A stretch of DNA of 64,000 bases from Siniperca chuatsi (taxonomy: Eukaryota; Chordata; Actinopteri; Centrarchiformes; Sinipercidae): the NCBI RefSeq assembly GCF_020085105.1, contig NC_058058.1:1568751-1632750 (forward strand), given 5' to 3'. Each line of letters starts with the position of its first letter. Position 1 is the stretch's first letter. Positions 33,541 to 45,156 of the stretch are shown here, piece by piece. The notes under the pieces are model-generated. The model was given only the letters and a program-made list of their open reading frames with translations, did not search any database and was not told the DNA's origin. A program made the translations under genes and the position numbers.

Positions 33541-34190
33541 ACAACTTGTTTTATTATAAATGAGTGGCGCAAGAAATACTCGTGTTTTTACTTTATGTAA
33601 AAGTAGTAAAACCACTCTGTAAAAATACCATGTTACAAGTAAAAGTCCTGCATTGAAATTTAGTAAAAGTACAAATAGTAGGCTGTCATCGGCAACATTT
33701 ATTTTAAGCAGGCCGATCAAAAGTACTAATTTGGGCAGAATGGCTCCTTCCAGAGTTGAACTATTATTACTGATGCATTAGCAGTTTAATGTCACAGCTG
33801 GTCGAAGTGGAGCTAAGTTTAACTACTTTATATACTGTAAGGTAGTTTCATTTGTAAAGTTAATCATACATTTTGTAAGTAAACTCTAACTAAAAGTACC
33901 TGTAGCTTTCAGATGAATGTAGTGGAGTAGAAAGCAGAACAGTTCTTTAGTTCATTTCTTCCATGTTTCCACCACTGTTCAGATCCTTTATTTAAGTAAA
34001 AGTAACAATTTAAAAATACTTCACTACAAGTAAAAGTACATATTATCAGCAAAGTGTACTTAGTTTTAAAAGTATTGGTTCTGCAGTAAAATGTCTCCTG
34101 TGACCGATATCTGATTCTATCTGATATATTGATTGTTTACTGATGCATCGATGTTAGAGCAGCATTTTACTGTTGTAGCTGCTCGAGGTG
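33541..34190. repeat. Dispersed teleost repeat, left arm (copy)
   Basis: As 17591-18240. Confidence 0.7.
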
Positions 34191-34551
34191 GAGCTAGTTT
34201 TACTGCTTTATATACAGTTAGCTAGTTTTAACTGCTTTATATACAGTCAGCTAGTTTTACTGCTTTATACACTGTTAGCTAGTTTTACTGCTTTATATAC
34301 AGTTAGCTAGTTTTAACTGCTTTATATACAGTTAGCTAGTTTTAACTGCTTTATATACAGTCAGCTAGTTTTAACTGCTTTATACACTGTTAGCTAGTTT
34401 TACTGCTTTATATACAGTTAGCTAGTTTTAACTGCTTTATATACAGTTAGCTAGTTTTAACTGCTTTATATACAGTTAGCTAGTTTTAACTGCTTTATAC
34501 ACTGTTAGCTAGTTTTAACTGCTTTATATACAGTTAGCTAGTTTTAACTGC
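34191..34551. repeat. 29-bp tandem array, copy 5
   Basis: About 12.5 units. Several units lack one A (GTTTTACTGC), giving a 28-bp variant that is almost confined to this copy. Confidence 0.95.
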
Positions 34552-35940
34552 CTGTGAGATGATTAATGTCTGGAGAGGAAAGAAGAAAAAATGATACACA
34601 AATCAGTTTTCTGCTTTTGACTTTTCTCTAATCTTGGATTTTCTTTGTAAAATATTGAATCATTTGACCTCCTCAGGGCTCGAACAGTTAGTGGAGTTAA
34701 GCCATGTGAGAAGTTAAGAGGTGAAAATGTCTCTGGTGGAGCTGCTAACAACTCACAGACATCTGAAACAAGGGGCCCCAACCAGACACCACAAACCAAA
34801 AACAAGCCAATATATTGCATTTTATAAGCTCATCATATGTTTTATTATGTAAAATGTTCATCTGCAGAGTAACTTGTAACTATAGCTTTCAGATAAATGT
34901 AGTAAAATGCACAATATTTCCCTCTGAACTGTAGTGGAGTAGAAGGAAAGTAGTACTTCAAAACTATATTTAAGTTAAAAAAGTGAAGAAACAGTGCCAG
35001 GAAATGCACTGATATCATTACACATACAAACATTAGGTGCAAGGGAGAACGCAGGGAGCGCTTTACATTCAGTAAAAATACATTAACGTGTAAAAGGAGA
35101 TGGGAAAATGGAAGAAGACAAAAACAGAAACTATTTCAAGTACATTTTAAAGTTACGGATTCGTAGCAGCTTACAATTACAGCACAGGGCAAATTCTAGC
35201 ATTGCTGGTAATAACTGTTAGTAGGAATCTCCTCTGTGGCTGAAGTCTCCAGTTCGACCACTGAGCGGCAGTAAAGTCAGTGTCAACAACCTGAAAGGTT
35301 CCTCTGTAGCTTTAAAAAGACAAATGTGTCTATTGTGCTCGTCAAGTTGGCTGCGTAACTGATTCAAACCTGGCAGATGCAGTGCTTCATAGTTTGCAGA
35401 CTAATGTTTCCACCTGACAAACTAAAATGTTTTATAGTGACAGTGGTAAAGCACTGATCAAACTGGCTCTTCTTTTGTTCATTAGTATGCATTCAATTTA
35501 AATAATTGTATTCTGGATTTTTAAGTCAATAATTATAATAAAGATAAATAAATATTTATTTTATTATTTGGGCGAACAGTGATGGAGCCTGATTAAAGCA
35601 AAGTGAAAATGAACTTCGTCCTGTTGGTTGCAGCAGAGGTTCAGGTGGTCTTCCTCAGACTGGACGAAACTGGTCTTGAAACTGGTTTCACTTCCTCTCT
35701 GAGCTCAGTAACCACGGCAACAGACGGGCATCACCGATGAACCATGACAACAGAGAGGTTTCAGTACTAAAAGATAAAAGTGTCATGTTTTACTGTATTA
35801 TACATTTTGATTACCAGACAAAAGCTTCAGTTGTTGGTGGTTAAACATGTACAGTCAAATCAGTTAAAACGAGTCTCCGGATACAAAAGGAACAAATCAA
35901 GCTGGACTAAAATACTGAATCACTTTCTATATATTGTTAG
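34552..35940. repeat. Dispersed repeat right arm and type I VA flank (copy)
   Basis: Near-identical to 18403-19790. The small frame seen in the other three copies is broken here by a deletion, which argues against it being a gene. Confidence 0.6.
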
Positions 35941-36147
35941 TTTCTGTTAATCAACATGAGGATGATTCAAACAGCCAGCTGTCCCAGCACTGAGGAGGAA
36001 ACACCATGATATGTTGAGGACAGCTACAGTTCACTGACTCTGTGTGTTTGCATATCTGTCCTGCCTCTCTGCTCCCAGCCGTTAAGAGGCCAGTGTTGAT
36101 CAGTGGCTGTCCAGGCCTTTCAGAGCCACTGACACGCCGGCAGCACA

Positions 36148-36709
36148 ATGATGATGTCACTGATTCCACTGCTGGCCACCCTGGGGCTCCTTGTTCAGGG
36201 TGAGACTCTCTTCTGAAAACTTTGCTTCAGGATGCAACCAGGTTCACCACAATGATGTTCTGCTGTGATGGAGAAACACTGAGACGAGCAGCATTTACCT
36301 TCTTCCATCTATTCTCCATGTTAAAGAAATGACTCTTCTGTTTGGATGCTGATCATCTTTCTCCAAGCTGGATTTGTCTCAATAACCCTTCTTCTCTTTT
36401 CATGTTTTCCAGGTTCATCAGGACAAATCGTCCTGACTCAGTCTCCTGGATCTCAGTCTGTTGTTCCAGGACAGACTGTCTCTCTCAGATGTAAAACCAG
36501 TACACAGTGTTGGTAACTACCTCCACTGGTACCTTCAGAAACCTGAGAAGCTCCTAAACTCCTGATTTATTATGCTACAACCCTTCAGTCTGGAGTTCCA
36601 GGTCGTTTTAGTGGAAGTGGATCTGGGACTGACTTCACTCTGACCATCAGTGGAGTTCAGGCTGAAGATTCAGGAGTTTACTACTGTCAGCAGAGTTACA
36701 GCTCGTTCA
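36148..36709 (+). pseudogene. VA6: Ig light-chain V pseudogene, family A
   Basis: Leader exon 36148-36199, V exon 36413-36709. An extra base in CDR1 (ACCAGTACACAGTGTTGG) shifts the frame and brings in a TAA within the same stretch; a missing G in FR2 (AAACCTGAGAAG for AAACCTGGAGAAG) restores it later. CDR3 is QQSYSSF, as in VA4. The RSS is normal: heptamer 36710-36716, nonamer 36729-36737. The change also makes a CACAGTG heptamer inside CDR1 (36503-36509), without a nonamer at 12 bp. Confidence 0.9.
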
Positions 36710-36835
36710 CACAGTGATACAACGTCGTACAAAAACCTCCCTCAGCTGGAGAGGAACTGATCTGACTCAACAGCTGCACTGAAACTAAAACATTAGAAGC
36801 TTCTCTAAAAGAAAACTCATGATTGTCTTTAAAAG

Positions 36836-37059
36836 GGTCTGTCTGATCTCAGTCAGATGACCTGATTAATAAAGGTTGTATATATAACTGAGGGAACATC
36901 TTGTGGAGGAGGTGTTCATCCCTCCAGTAGAGCTCCACAGACTTGGCAAGGAGCACTGAAGCTGTTCTGGAGACTTGTGGTGGCCTGACTCCATACTAAC
37001 ACACTTCATGCTGCCTTTTCCTGTCAGTTGTCACCCATCTTTATATATACTATATTTAC

Positions 37060-37091
<32 letters not shown>

Positions 37092-37202
37092 TATGTAATA
37101 TGTAAATCAGTAAAAATTAAATTCTTTCCTTTTGTCATCTCTTTTATTTGTCTTTGCTGTTGAACTCTTCAGCAGAAGCAGTATGTAAATATTTCCAGGG
37201 TT
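36836..37202. other. Shortened VA6-C3 spacer
   Basis: Only about 1.6 kb separates VA6 from C3. The Tc1 relic and AT-rich section seen in other clusters are missing between GATTGTCTTTAAAAGG and GGTCTGTCTGATC. A (GT)n run lies at about 37061-37090. No gene. Confidence 0.55.
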
Positions 37203-37313
37203 AAATATGAAGATCACACTCGTTTTGTGTCTTTCTATGCTGATGACATACTGCTTTTTATTTCAGATGTTCAAAATATTTTTCATACTTATTTAAAAGA
37301 GATGATTCGATGA
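37203..37313 (+). pseudogene. L1-like reverse transcriptase relic (YADD box), copy 3
   Basis: Same FYADDILLF stretch as in cluster 1, with one amino-acid change near the end. Confidence 0.7.
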
Positions 37314-37453
37314 TTAGATTAAAGTTTTCCTAACATGTGATTTTGTTCCAAAGGTTTATTATTACAGAAAAATCTGTAATGACTATAGCAGAATATAGTT
37401 TCAGTCATGAAGGCATTCATATCGAATGTGACAAAACATTTCGGACTTATACT

Positions 37454-37879
37454 TGTTACGGACAGAGCAGGCCGGAGACACAAAGATGAGACAGGTAGTA
37501 TTTATTGCACACAAAGTAAACTGATAGAGTGTTGATGATAATGATACCGTCCTTCGACTGGTCGGGATGAAGCTCTGGGGTAGTGGAAAAACACACAGGA
37601 GACTGGAGATGCATGGGACCAGGATCAGGAGCTCAGGAGACGGAAAGACGTTTTGCAGATGTGAGGTTAGAGTCCATGACGCTGTGTAGACTGGACACTG
37701 TGATCTGTCTTATTCCAAACAAGACCAGACACTGACTGAGGTGATGGAGGTGGTTTTATACGGGAGTGAAGTGCAGATGAAGTGCAGGTGTGTGATTAGT
37801 GACAGGTGGATCAGATTAGTATTCTGGTGAGGGAGTGCAATGTGTGTGTGGGGTTGTGGAGCCTGGCCTGTCTGTGACA
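37454..37879 (-). mobile_element. Solo LTR of an LTR retrotransposon
   Basis: A 426-bp insertion between two ATACT target copies (37449-37453 and 37880-37884). Read on the minus strand it starts TGTCACAGACAGG and ends CTCTGTCCGTAACA (TG...CA). It contains a TATAAAA box (CCCGTATAAAACC) and an AATAAA signal. No internal coding part is present, as expected of a solo LTR; a Gypsy-type source is likely but not proven. The same insertion is at 47864-48289, so it predates the duplication of clusters 3 and 4. Confidence 0.8.
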
Positions 37880-38300
37880 ATACTACAACCATCACTGGTT
37901 TGGACTAATCAAACAATAGTGACGAGTTTTGTCTGACTGTATAAAGTCTCTTAATATAAAGTATGTATGGCTATACATTATGTAATGTTACTCATTCTTT
38001 CTAAAGTCATCATGGAGAAATTACAACATTTTGTGAGCTCAGTTTTTCTCTGGATTTCATACAGTCAGTGTTACCATTTAGAGAAACTCATTCAGCCACT
38101 TTGATTTAAAAGAAATTAAACCAACTGATTTGATGAAAACCTCTTTATTATCTGGAAACACTGAAATAATATTGAAACATTGCAACAAGCTAGTAAATAT
38201 TGTTATTGAAACATGTCAAATAAAAGAGAGAGACAGTTGCAGAGTGCAGAGTGAGAGCAGTATCAGAGTTAAACCAGTAGCAGAGTCCCAGTGAGTCAGG

Positions 38301-38635
38301 TCAGGACTGGGGACACTGGTCTCTCCTCAGCGTCTCTGAGAGCGGAGTCTGGGAGCCCTGGGTGGCCTCACAGGTCACAGAGCCCACCTTCCTCCACTGG
38401 TCTGCAGGGAGCCTCAGGGTGCTGCTCCAGCTGTAGTGGCCGTCCTTCTCCAGCACCCCGGGGCTCCTGCTCTCCTCCCAGCTGCTGCTGCTGCTGCTGC
38501 TGCTGCCGTCCACCTTCCAGGCCAGACTCCAGTCTGAGGGGAAGCCCTTGTTGGCCAGGCACATGAGCGTGGCCTTCCCCTGCTGCAGCTCCTCGCTGGA
38601 GGGGGGCAGCACCGTCAGGGTGGGACGGGCATCAC
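38301..38635 (-). CDS. C3: Ig light-chain constant exon
   Basis: As C1, with Ala at residue 2 (DARPTLTV) and eight Ser in the run. Cys25, Trp39, the second Cys and the terminal DQCPQS are present. Acceptor CCTAG at the upstream edge; poly(A) signal 38144-38149. Intact. Confidence 0.93.
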
Positions 38636-39526
38636 CTAGGAGACACCAATCAGCTTAGAGGACAGGGACCACACAGCTGTCAATCAAACACCAGCAACTT
38701 GGACACCTTTACTGTGTGAGAGTGGATTTTCTCCTTTAAGGAGTTTCTGTCAGCTGGTTTTTCTGCTCCACCAGTCACTCACTCACACATTGTTTCACTT
38801 CCCTTTAAGAAACCTCTCATGCATATCAGCACAGAAAGAGTCCTCATATGACCTGAAAGACATCAAACTACACTGGAAATAAAAGAACCATATTTTAAAC
38901 TTTAAAATACAAAAACTTTTTTTTATTTTATTTGGAGAAAACATTGAAATCCCCGTTTCAGTCATCTATGATTTCATTCAAAGTCCTGCTACATTTATAC
39001 AAACATATTTACTGTCAAAGCTGTCAAAAGTTAATCAGATCCAGTGTTAAAGGACATTATCAGCCATAAATAACTGACGACCAGGTAAACTGTTCATCAG
39101 ACAGATTTAAAAATACAAATAGCATCAGAGAATTGTCGACATTATTTCAAACTGAGGTTAAAAGACAATTTGAGCCATTTTAGAAGATCAGAGATTTGGC
39201 AACATTTTTATCTTCATTCACACTATTCAAAATAATTTTACTCAACTTCAAAGCAGTTTGAAAAGGAGAATTAAAGTGTTGTTTAATCTTTCCTCCAGTT
39301 CAAGCTGTTTGCATTTCACAAATGAAATGGAACATTTAAAGAGAAGTTCAGTAAAGCTGCTTTGAGTTCAACTTCATGGTTAAAGAGGAGAAATGAACAA
39401 TAAGATTGAGTCTTTAAAGTGATTTAGATCAGTCCAGTGGAAATTTATATCGACTACAAATGTTCAGACACAGAAATTAAAACCTAAACTGACGATACGA
39501 TATTTAATATTCTAGCAGAAACTTAC
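38636..39526 (-). other. J-C intron of cluster 3
   Basis: Non-coding; retains the NF-kappaB-like GGGGATTTC (minus strand) at 38946-38954. Confidence 0.5.
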
Positions 39527-39564
39527 TTCCAAGCTCCAGTCTGGTTCCTCCACCAAAAGTCCAC
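39527..39564 (-). CDS. J3-proximal: Ig light-chain J segment
   Basis: Encodes [12 protein letters not shown]. Donor GTAAGT 39521-39526. RSS: heptamer 39565-39571, 23-bp spacer, nonamer 39595-39603. Confidence 0.93.
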
Positions 39565-39881
39565 CACAGTGATACAAACTGATTGAGTCGTCGTACAAAA
39601 ACCTCTCACTGCAGAGAGACATGGCTCTCTGACTTTGTCTGACAAAAGTCCTCAAGTTTCAACTTTAATCTAAAAATCGAAATGTACGACTTCTCTGCTC
39701 CAAGCAATTATAGTCATTACATTCATGATTTAATTTATAATACAAAACTGTTCTTTGGTTTTTTAGACAACACTGCATGGCAAAATTTAATCACATATTT
39801 CAATTACTAGAAAAAATATATAATTGCAGAAATGAAAATGTTGCTCATGAATTAATGAAATACATCAAAAATGTAACTTAC

Positions 39882-39919
39882 TTCCAACATCCAGTCTGGT
39901 TCCTCCACCGAACGTGTAC
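39882..39919 (-). CDS. J3-distal: Ig light-chain J segment
   Basis: Encodes [12 protein letters not shown]. Donor GTAAGT 39876-39881. RSS: heptamer 39920-39926, spacer 39927-39949 ending CGCCGT, nonamer 39950-39958. Confidence 0.93.
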
Positions 39920-39958
39920 CACAGTGATACAAACTGATTGAGTCGCCGTACAAAAACC

Positions 39959-40336
39959 TCTCACTGCAGAGAGACACGGCTCTCTGACTTTGAACACAAC
40001 AAACTCAACATAAACTCTTCCTGTTTTTAAAATAAGTAATTATTTCATATTATATTGATCAAACAGGGACACAATTTTCAGAATTTATCACATTTGAATA
40101 TGTTTTTTCCTTTATATTAATGTGAAATTTTAATTATTCTAGCATTAAATTAAACCAAAAAAATCCACTCTTAAAGAAAATGTATCTGCAGTCATCAAAA
40201 CCAATCTACATGAAAATGATCACTGACACATTATTAATCAATACTCTGGTAAATGTATTGATCCATTGAGAAACAGCATCGTCAGAGTAATCCAAGTCCC
40301 TGCTGGAGTCAGTCAGAGCATTTCCATAGAGAGCCA
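39959..40336. other. Spacer between the distal J3 and the VB3 promoter
   Basis: AT-rich, no gene; as in the other clusters. Confidence 0.5.
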
Positions 40337-40462
40337 CTTTGCATCAGCAGCACCATGCTCCAGTGCTCTGGGAGAGTTTATAGTCCTGAGAGTTGAACAC
40401 TGGATGACTGACAGCTGTCCTTCATGACAACAGAAGCCACAGAAATCCTCCTCATCAAAAAC

Positions 40463-40951
40463 ATGACTTTGCTCTCCGTCCTCATCTGGACTCTCCTCTG
40501 CTGCTGCTTCACAGGTAAAGTCCAGAGAATCAAACTCCTCTCCTCTGTGAACATCCGTCCCTCTGAAATGAAGCCGACGAAACCACGACGCTGCTTTATG
40601 TTTTTGTCTCTGTATCCTCAGAGTCCAGAGGCCAGGTCACAGTGACTCAGCCTGGAGCAGTGCACTCTGCTCTGGGAGGCTCCGTCTCCATCAGCTGCAA
40701 ACACAGTCAGAGGGTAACTGTTGCAAGAAACAAAACAAAAGATGTTTTAGCCTGGTACCAACAGAGAGATGGAGAAACTCCTAAACTTTTAATTTACTTG
40801 GCTGATCAGCGAACATCAGGGAGTCCAAGTCGTTTTTCAGGAAGTGGATCAAAGACAGACTTCACTCTGACCATCAGTGGAGTCCAGGCTGAAGATGCAG
40901 CAGTTTACTACTGCCTGGGTGAACATTATGTCAACAGTCAGTGGTTGTTCA
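40463..40951 (+). CDS. VB3: Ig light-chain V gene with a distinct V body
   Basis: Promoter and most of the leader exon match VB1 ([13 protein letters not shown]), but the leader ends CCFT with a GTAAAG donor (exon 40463-40514), the intron is different, and the V exon (40622-40951) encodes another family: [64 protein letters not shown]3 ([18 protein letters not shown]) is again shared with VB genes. CDR3 [15 protein letters not shown]: heptamer 40952-40958, spacer AAAAAGCGTCGT, nonamer 40971-40979. Octamer-like site 40337-40344. Intact. It is best read as a third V family in the VB slot, or as a mosaic. Confidence 0.93.
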
Positions 40952-41080
40952 CACAGTGAAAAAGCGTCGTACAAAAACCTCCCTCAGTCAGACTGAACAG
41001 AAACTGAACTGCCTGCTGCAGCTGGAAGCTACTGCAGAGACTGATACAGTTCACTGAGGACACACACACACACACACACA

Positions 41081-42056
41081 GATGATTTATCATGTTCAAT
41101 TCAATAAAATTTTATTTATATAGCACCAATTCATAACAGAAGTTATCTCATTGCATTTTTCCTATAGAGCAGGTCTAGACCGTACTCTTTATAATATTAT
41201 TTACAGAGACCCAACAAATCCCACCATGAGCAAGCACTTGGTGACAGTGGCAATGAAAAACTTCCTTTAAGAGGCAGAAACCTCGAGCAGAACAGGATGG
41301 GCGGCCATCCGAGAGAGAGAGAGAGAGGATAGGGAGATGGAGAGGGCGAGAAGGAGGGAGAGCATACAGTAACACAATGCAAATTCCACCTATATATTTT
41401 AAAAATAATAATAATGTAATGATACTGTTAATATTAATATTAATGAAGTAATAATAAGTGGAATGATAGTGATAGGAATAATGATGATAATAATAAGACT
41501 ATAGTAATTATTGTAGCAGCTTTGTAGGTGAGGAGAAGGATTTTAAATTCTATTCTGGATTTTACAGGGAGCCAGTGCAGAGAAGCTAATATTGGAGACA
41601 TAGGATCTCTTTTCCTAGTTCTTGTCAGTACGCGTGCCGCAGGATTCTGGATCAACTGGAGAGACTTGAGGGACTTATTCGGGCAGCCTGAAAAGGATTT
41701 CAATAATCCAGCCTGCAAACGCATGGACTAGTTTTTCTGCATAATTTTGAGAAGGGATGTGCCTGATTTTTGCAATGTTACGCAGGTGAAAGAAGTTTGT
41801 TTCATGAGGGAGTTAAGGGATAAATCCTGATCAAAGATAACTCTGAGGTTCCTTACGTTAGTGCTAGAGGCCAGGGCAATGCCATCTAGAGTAACTGTAT
41901 CTTTAAATAATGTGTCTCAGAGGTTTGGGGCCAAGTACAATAACTTCAGTCTTGTCCGAGTTTAACAGAATATTGCAGGTCATTCAGGTCTTTATGCCCT
42001 TAAGACATGCTTGAAAGTTTAGCTAACTGATTAGTTTCATGTTCATTGTGTCTCCA
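41081..42056. mobile_element. Dispersed teleost repeat inserted after VB3
   Basis: Present only in this cluster, between the CA repeat and the flank CCAGTTTTCCTCCTGAAG, which meet directly after VB5. Starts near AATTCAATAAAATTTTATTT with CACCAATTCATAACAGAAG and GAGCAAGCACTTGGTGACAG. A second part has GGAGCCAGTGCAGAGAAGC and AATAATCCAGCCTGCAAACG. I recall both as very common in fish genomes but cannot name the class. Frames inside are not genes. Confidence 0.6.
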
Positions 42057-43437
42057 CCAGTTTTCCTCCTGAAGTTCAAACAGTCCTCCTCAACAACCTG
42101 AAAGTTTCCTCAAATGAAGAGAACAGTTCCAGTCAAGAAGCCCAATCAGACCATTAAAACCACAACAACAGCAGAGTCAGCTCCACTGATGTAGAGACAC
42201 AAACCAGATTCATGTCACTGAACAAACTGATTGTGTACCAAACGCCTCATATGTCCCCTCACACTTCATACTTCTAATCCCATCGTAACGGCTGTCTGTG
42301 AATAGAACAGTGTTTAGTTTCAACTAAAGACCTGAGACCTGGATATTCCTCCAAGATTAGATCTTTTTAAGTCTGTGGAGATTTCTTTAATGGCATTCCA
42401 GGTGTTCACATTTGAATTCACTGCCACACCGAGAGATTCAGTATGTGCCTGTCTGTACACAACTCCCCTTCAAGATTTAATTTTTTTCCACTTTAAATTG
42501 TAACAACTGCTTTAAAAGTTGTTTGTGCATTTACCACATGAGGCCTCAGTGGTTATGTCCCAACCCCCGGCTCTCAGTCCCTCAGTTCAGCCATTCCCAC
42601 TTCCCCAGGCCCCTGCATTTCTATGGCTTTGTTCAGACTGCAGGCAAATCAGATTTGTTTCTCGAATCAGATCTTTAAGACAGACTGGCCGCACGGTTAC
42701 TTTTAAGTGATTAGATCGGATTTGTGTGTCCAGACATCACCAACCTCTCTGCATGGGTTGCTGTGGTAACAGCGAGGAAGAAACCTGAGAAATGGAGATC
42801 CATCATCTCGCCCACCAAACAATCATGCTGTCAAGTCAGAACTCCTTCGACAGCGCGCAGCATGGATTCTGCTCTGCTGCTCCATGGATGTATTATAAGA
42901 TCATCCATGAGCCGCTCTGACGCACTTCCGTCACTCTGGATTTGACGTTGTCGTCGTGTGTCACGGTGTAAGTGACGCAAAACCCTCTTTGACAGTGCTG
43001 TCAGTGTTGCTATGTTGCTTCATGCCTTTGCCTCCCTGCATCTGCAACCTGCAACCTGCAGTCTTTACCTGAACCCTGATCTGTGCCTGCCTGCCTATTT
43101 GCCTGAACCCCTTTCCTTCCTGTTAATTCTGTTCGGACTTGCTACCCCTGCCAGTAAGGTTTTTCATCTCCACTTTTATCAATAAACTACTGACCGTCTG
43201 CCTCGATTGAGTTTGAGTCCTCCTCCCTCTGCAGCCCGAATTCACCCCCAAGAAAGTTTGAGGTAAAGTGAAACCTTTACAGAGAATACATAGCATTTAA
43301 AAACTTTAAATGCCAGAGTGAAAATCTTTAATTTAGATTTAAAAAATGTAATTGAAATTTTTATATAACAGGGATCAATGATGATGATGATAATAATTAA
43401 TATGCTGTGTAAACACATATGACACATATTAGTGTAC
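42057..43437. other. Spacer downstream of VB3, with partial hAT-like repeat
   Basis: Matches 51765-53360 with gaps. 42625 to about 42985 is a truncated version of the inverted-repeat element at 52352-52790 (left end GGCTTTGTTCAGACTGCAGG only). 42990-43250 has a CT-rich relic with AATAAAC (TTTTATCAATAAACTACTG), perhaps an old transposon end. No gene. Confidence 0.5.
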
Positions 43438-43450
43438 ATACTGTAATGTA

Positions 43451-44680
43451 GAATGTGTTGTAATGTTTCAGTCGTAGTCATCTGGACGCTGTTTTCAGAA
43501 TCAAGACATTTCGGCTCCCATCCGGAAGTCATTCTCAATTGTGAAAGAATGGGACGGGAATTCGAAATTTAAGCTACTCTGTGTTACATAAGTCCCGCCC
43601 TCAGGAAGGAATCTGCCTGAGTATCTGTTGATTAGCTAGTTTCACCTGAAACTGACCTAATAGTTTCCAAGATGGCCCAGTAATCAGTAATCAGGCCTAT
43701 TGTTTTCTGGCTGCATCTACTTCATCACTGTTAAGTACGACATCATTACAACACAGAGCCCAAGAAGTGCCCACCGGCTCAGAGGGTAAGAAGAAAGAGG
43801 AAAGGCATGTCCAGAGTGCACTCTCAGCCTGTGGTTATCCTACTTGGGCTATCAACAAAGTTAAAAGAGCCAAAAAACAGGACAAAGGTGTAACAGAACC
43901 AAGAAGGAACGGCGTCTCCATTCCTTATGTGTCTGGACTGTCTGAAAAACTACAAAGGATCTTTAGACAGCACGATGTTCCTGTCTTCTTTAAACCAGGC
44001 AACACTTTAAGACAGAAACTCGTTCACCCTAAGGACAAGTTACCCACACAGAAACAATGTAGTTTACTCCATTCAGTGCAGTGAGGAAAACTGCAAAGAA
44101 CGGTACATAGGCGAGACCAAACAGCCGCTTCACAAAGACTTTATCAGCACAGACGACACGCTAACTCGGGATTGCAGAGCGCCGTGCATTTGCATCTAAA
44201 AGCTACAAACCGCACATTTGAAGACAGCGAGGTGAAGAGTCTAAGTAGAGAGAAGAGTTGGTTTGAACGGGGCGTCAAGGAAGCCATTTTTGTAAGAAAA
44301 GAGAACCCCTCTTTGAACAGAAATGGTGGTCTGAGATTCAATCTGCCCAAAGTCTATCAGAGTGTATTATCACCGTGGTCAAGCCAATCATATGCTAATC
44401 AGGTACTTAACAGTGATGAAGTAGATGCAGCCAGAAAACAATAGGCCTGATTACTGATTACTGGGCCATCTTGGAAACTATTAGGTCAGTTTCAGGTGAA
44501 ACTAGCTATTAACAGATACTCAGGTAGACTCCTCCCTGAGGGCGGGGCTTATGTAACACAGAGTAGCTTAAATTTCGAATTCCCGTCCCATTTTTTCACA
44601 GTTGAGAATGACTTCCGGATGGGAGCCGAAACGTCTTGATTCTGAAAACAGTGTCCAGATGACTACGACTGAAACCTTTT
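43451..44680 (+). mobile_element. Penelope-like element fragment with long inverted terminal repeats
   Basis: About 274-bp inverted repeats at 43465-43738 and 44403-44675 (outer ends GTTTCAGTCGTAGTCATCTGG-type text and its complement) enclose a short coding remnant. The 13-bp sequence ATACTGTAATGTA occurs on both sides (43438-43450, 44681-44693), and cluster 4 has the uninterrupted site near 53358. Inverted pseudo-LTRs are known for Penelope-like elements. Broken: only the C-terminal endonuclease part is present. Confidence 0.8.
43767..44440 (+). pseudogene. Penelope-like GIY-YIG endonuclease remnant
   Basis: Text encoding ISIPYVSGLSEKLQRIF-like sequence (here VSIPYVSGLSEKLQRIF), HDVPVFFKPGNTLRQKLVHP and, further on, ERYIGETKQPLHK and WFERGVKEAIFVRKENPSLN. 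These are the linker and GIY-YIG endonuclease region of Penelope-like elements, which cuts the target DNA. The reverse transcriptase is missing and the remnant is broken. Confidence 0.75.
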
Positions 44681-44693
44681 ATACTGTAATGTA

Positions 44694-45156
44694 CATATAA
44701 CATTTGATATGCTGTGAGATATTTTAAATATGTTTTTCAAAGCCCAGGAGTCTTGAAAGTCTTAAAGTATATGTTAAGTTTTCTTTCAGTTTTTTCACAA
44801 CATGTGTGCATGTGAAGTGAATCAAGGAAAAGGCTCCTGCTCACTGATTTAATGCTCTAACAGAGTTTATTGTGTGCAGCTACGACGTTTGGACATTATG
44901 TCTTCATCAGGTAATACTCAGCATGTGACGAAGAAGGTCCATATATAAACTCCACCTGATACAAGAAAACTATCAATTACGTCAGCATGTCTACATCAAA
45001 TTATTTACTACATATAAAACATAAAAACCTGAGGTATCACTTCGTATCAGTTAATATGGATGCAACCCAATACGTCAAAATAGAGAACCAATATAACGTG
45101 AAAGTAGTTAGTAAAGTTCTTTCATGTTCTACATACAACTATAGACACTTTGTAAG
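44694..45156. repeat. VA7 upstream flank (type III), Penelope pseudo-LTR-like relic
   Basis: Shared with 53370-53834 before VA8. Contains CAGCTACGACGTTTGGACAT and ATGTCTTCATCAGG, text of the kind found in Penelope pseudo-LTRs; that assignment is uncertain. It joins the VA cassette at CAGCTGTCCCAGCAC. Confidence 0.5.

Larger units (their letters stand above)
21341..36825. repeat. 16-kb segmental duplication, copy B
   Basis: Same order as copy A with VA4, C2, two J, VB2, VA5, promoter fragment, array, VA6. Starts abruptly next to the Tc1/mariner fragment at 21340. Confidence 0.9.

Noticed and set aside
41440-41724. Minus-strand frame with NPAARVLTRTRKRDP and HWLPVKSRIEFKILLLTYKA
   Set aside because: This resembles the C-terminal text of fish LINE reverse transcriptases, but it is a short piece inside a common dispersed repeat; not called as a separate gene.
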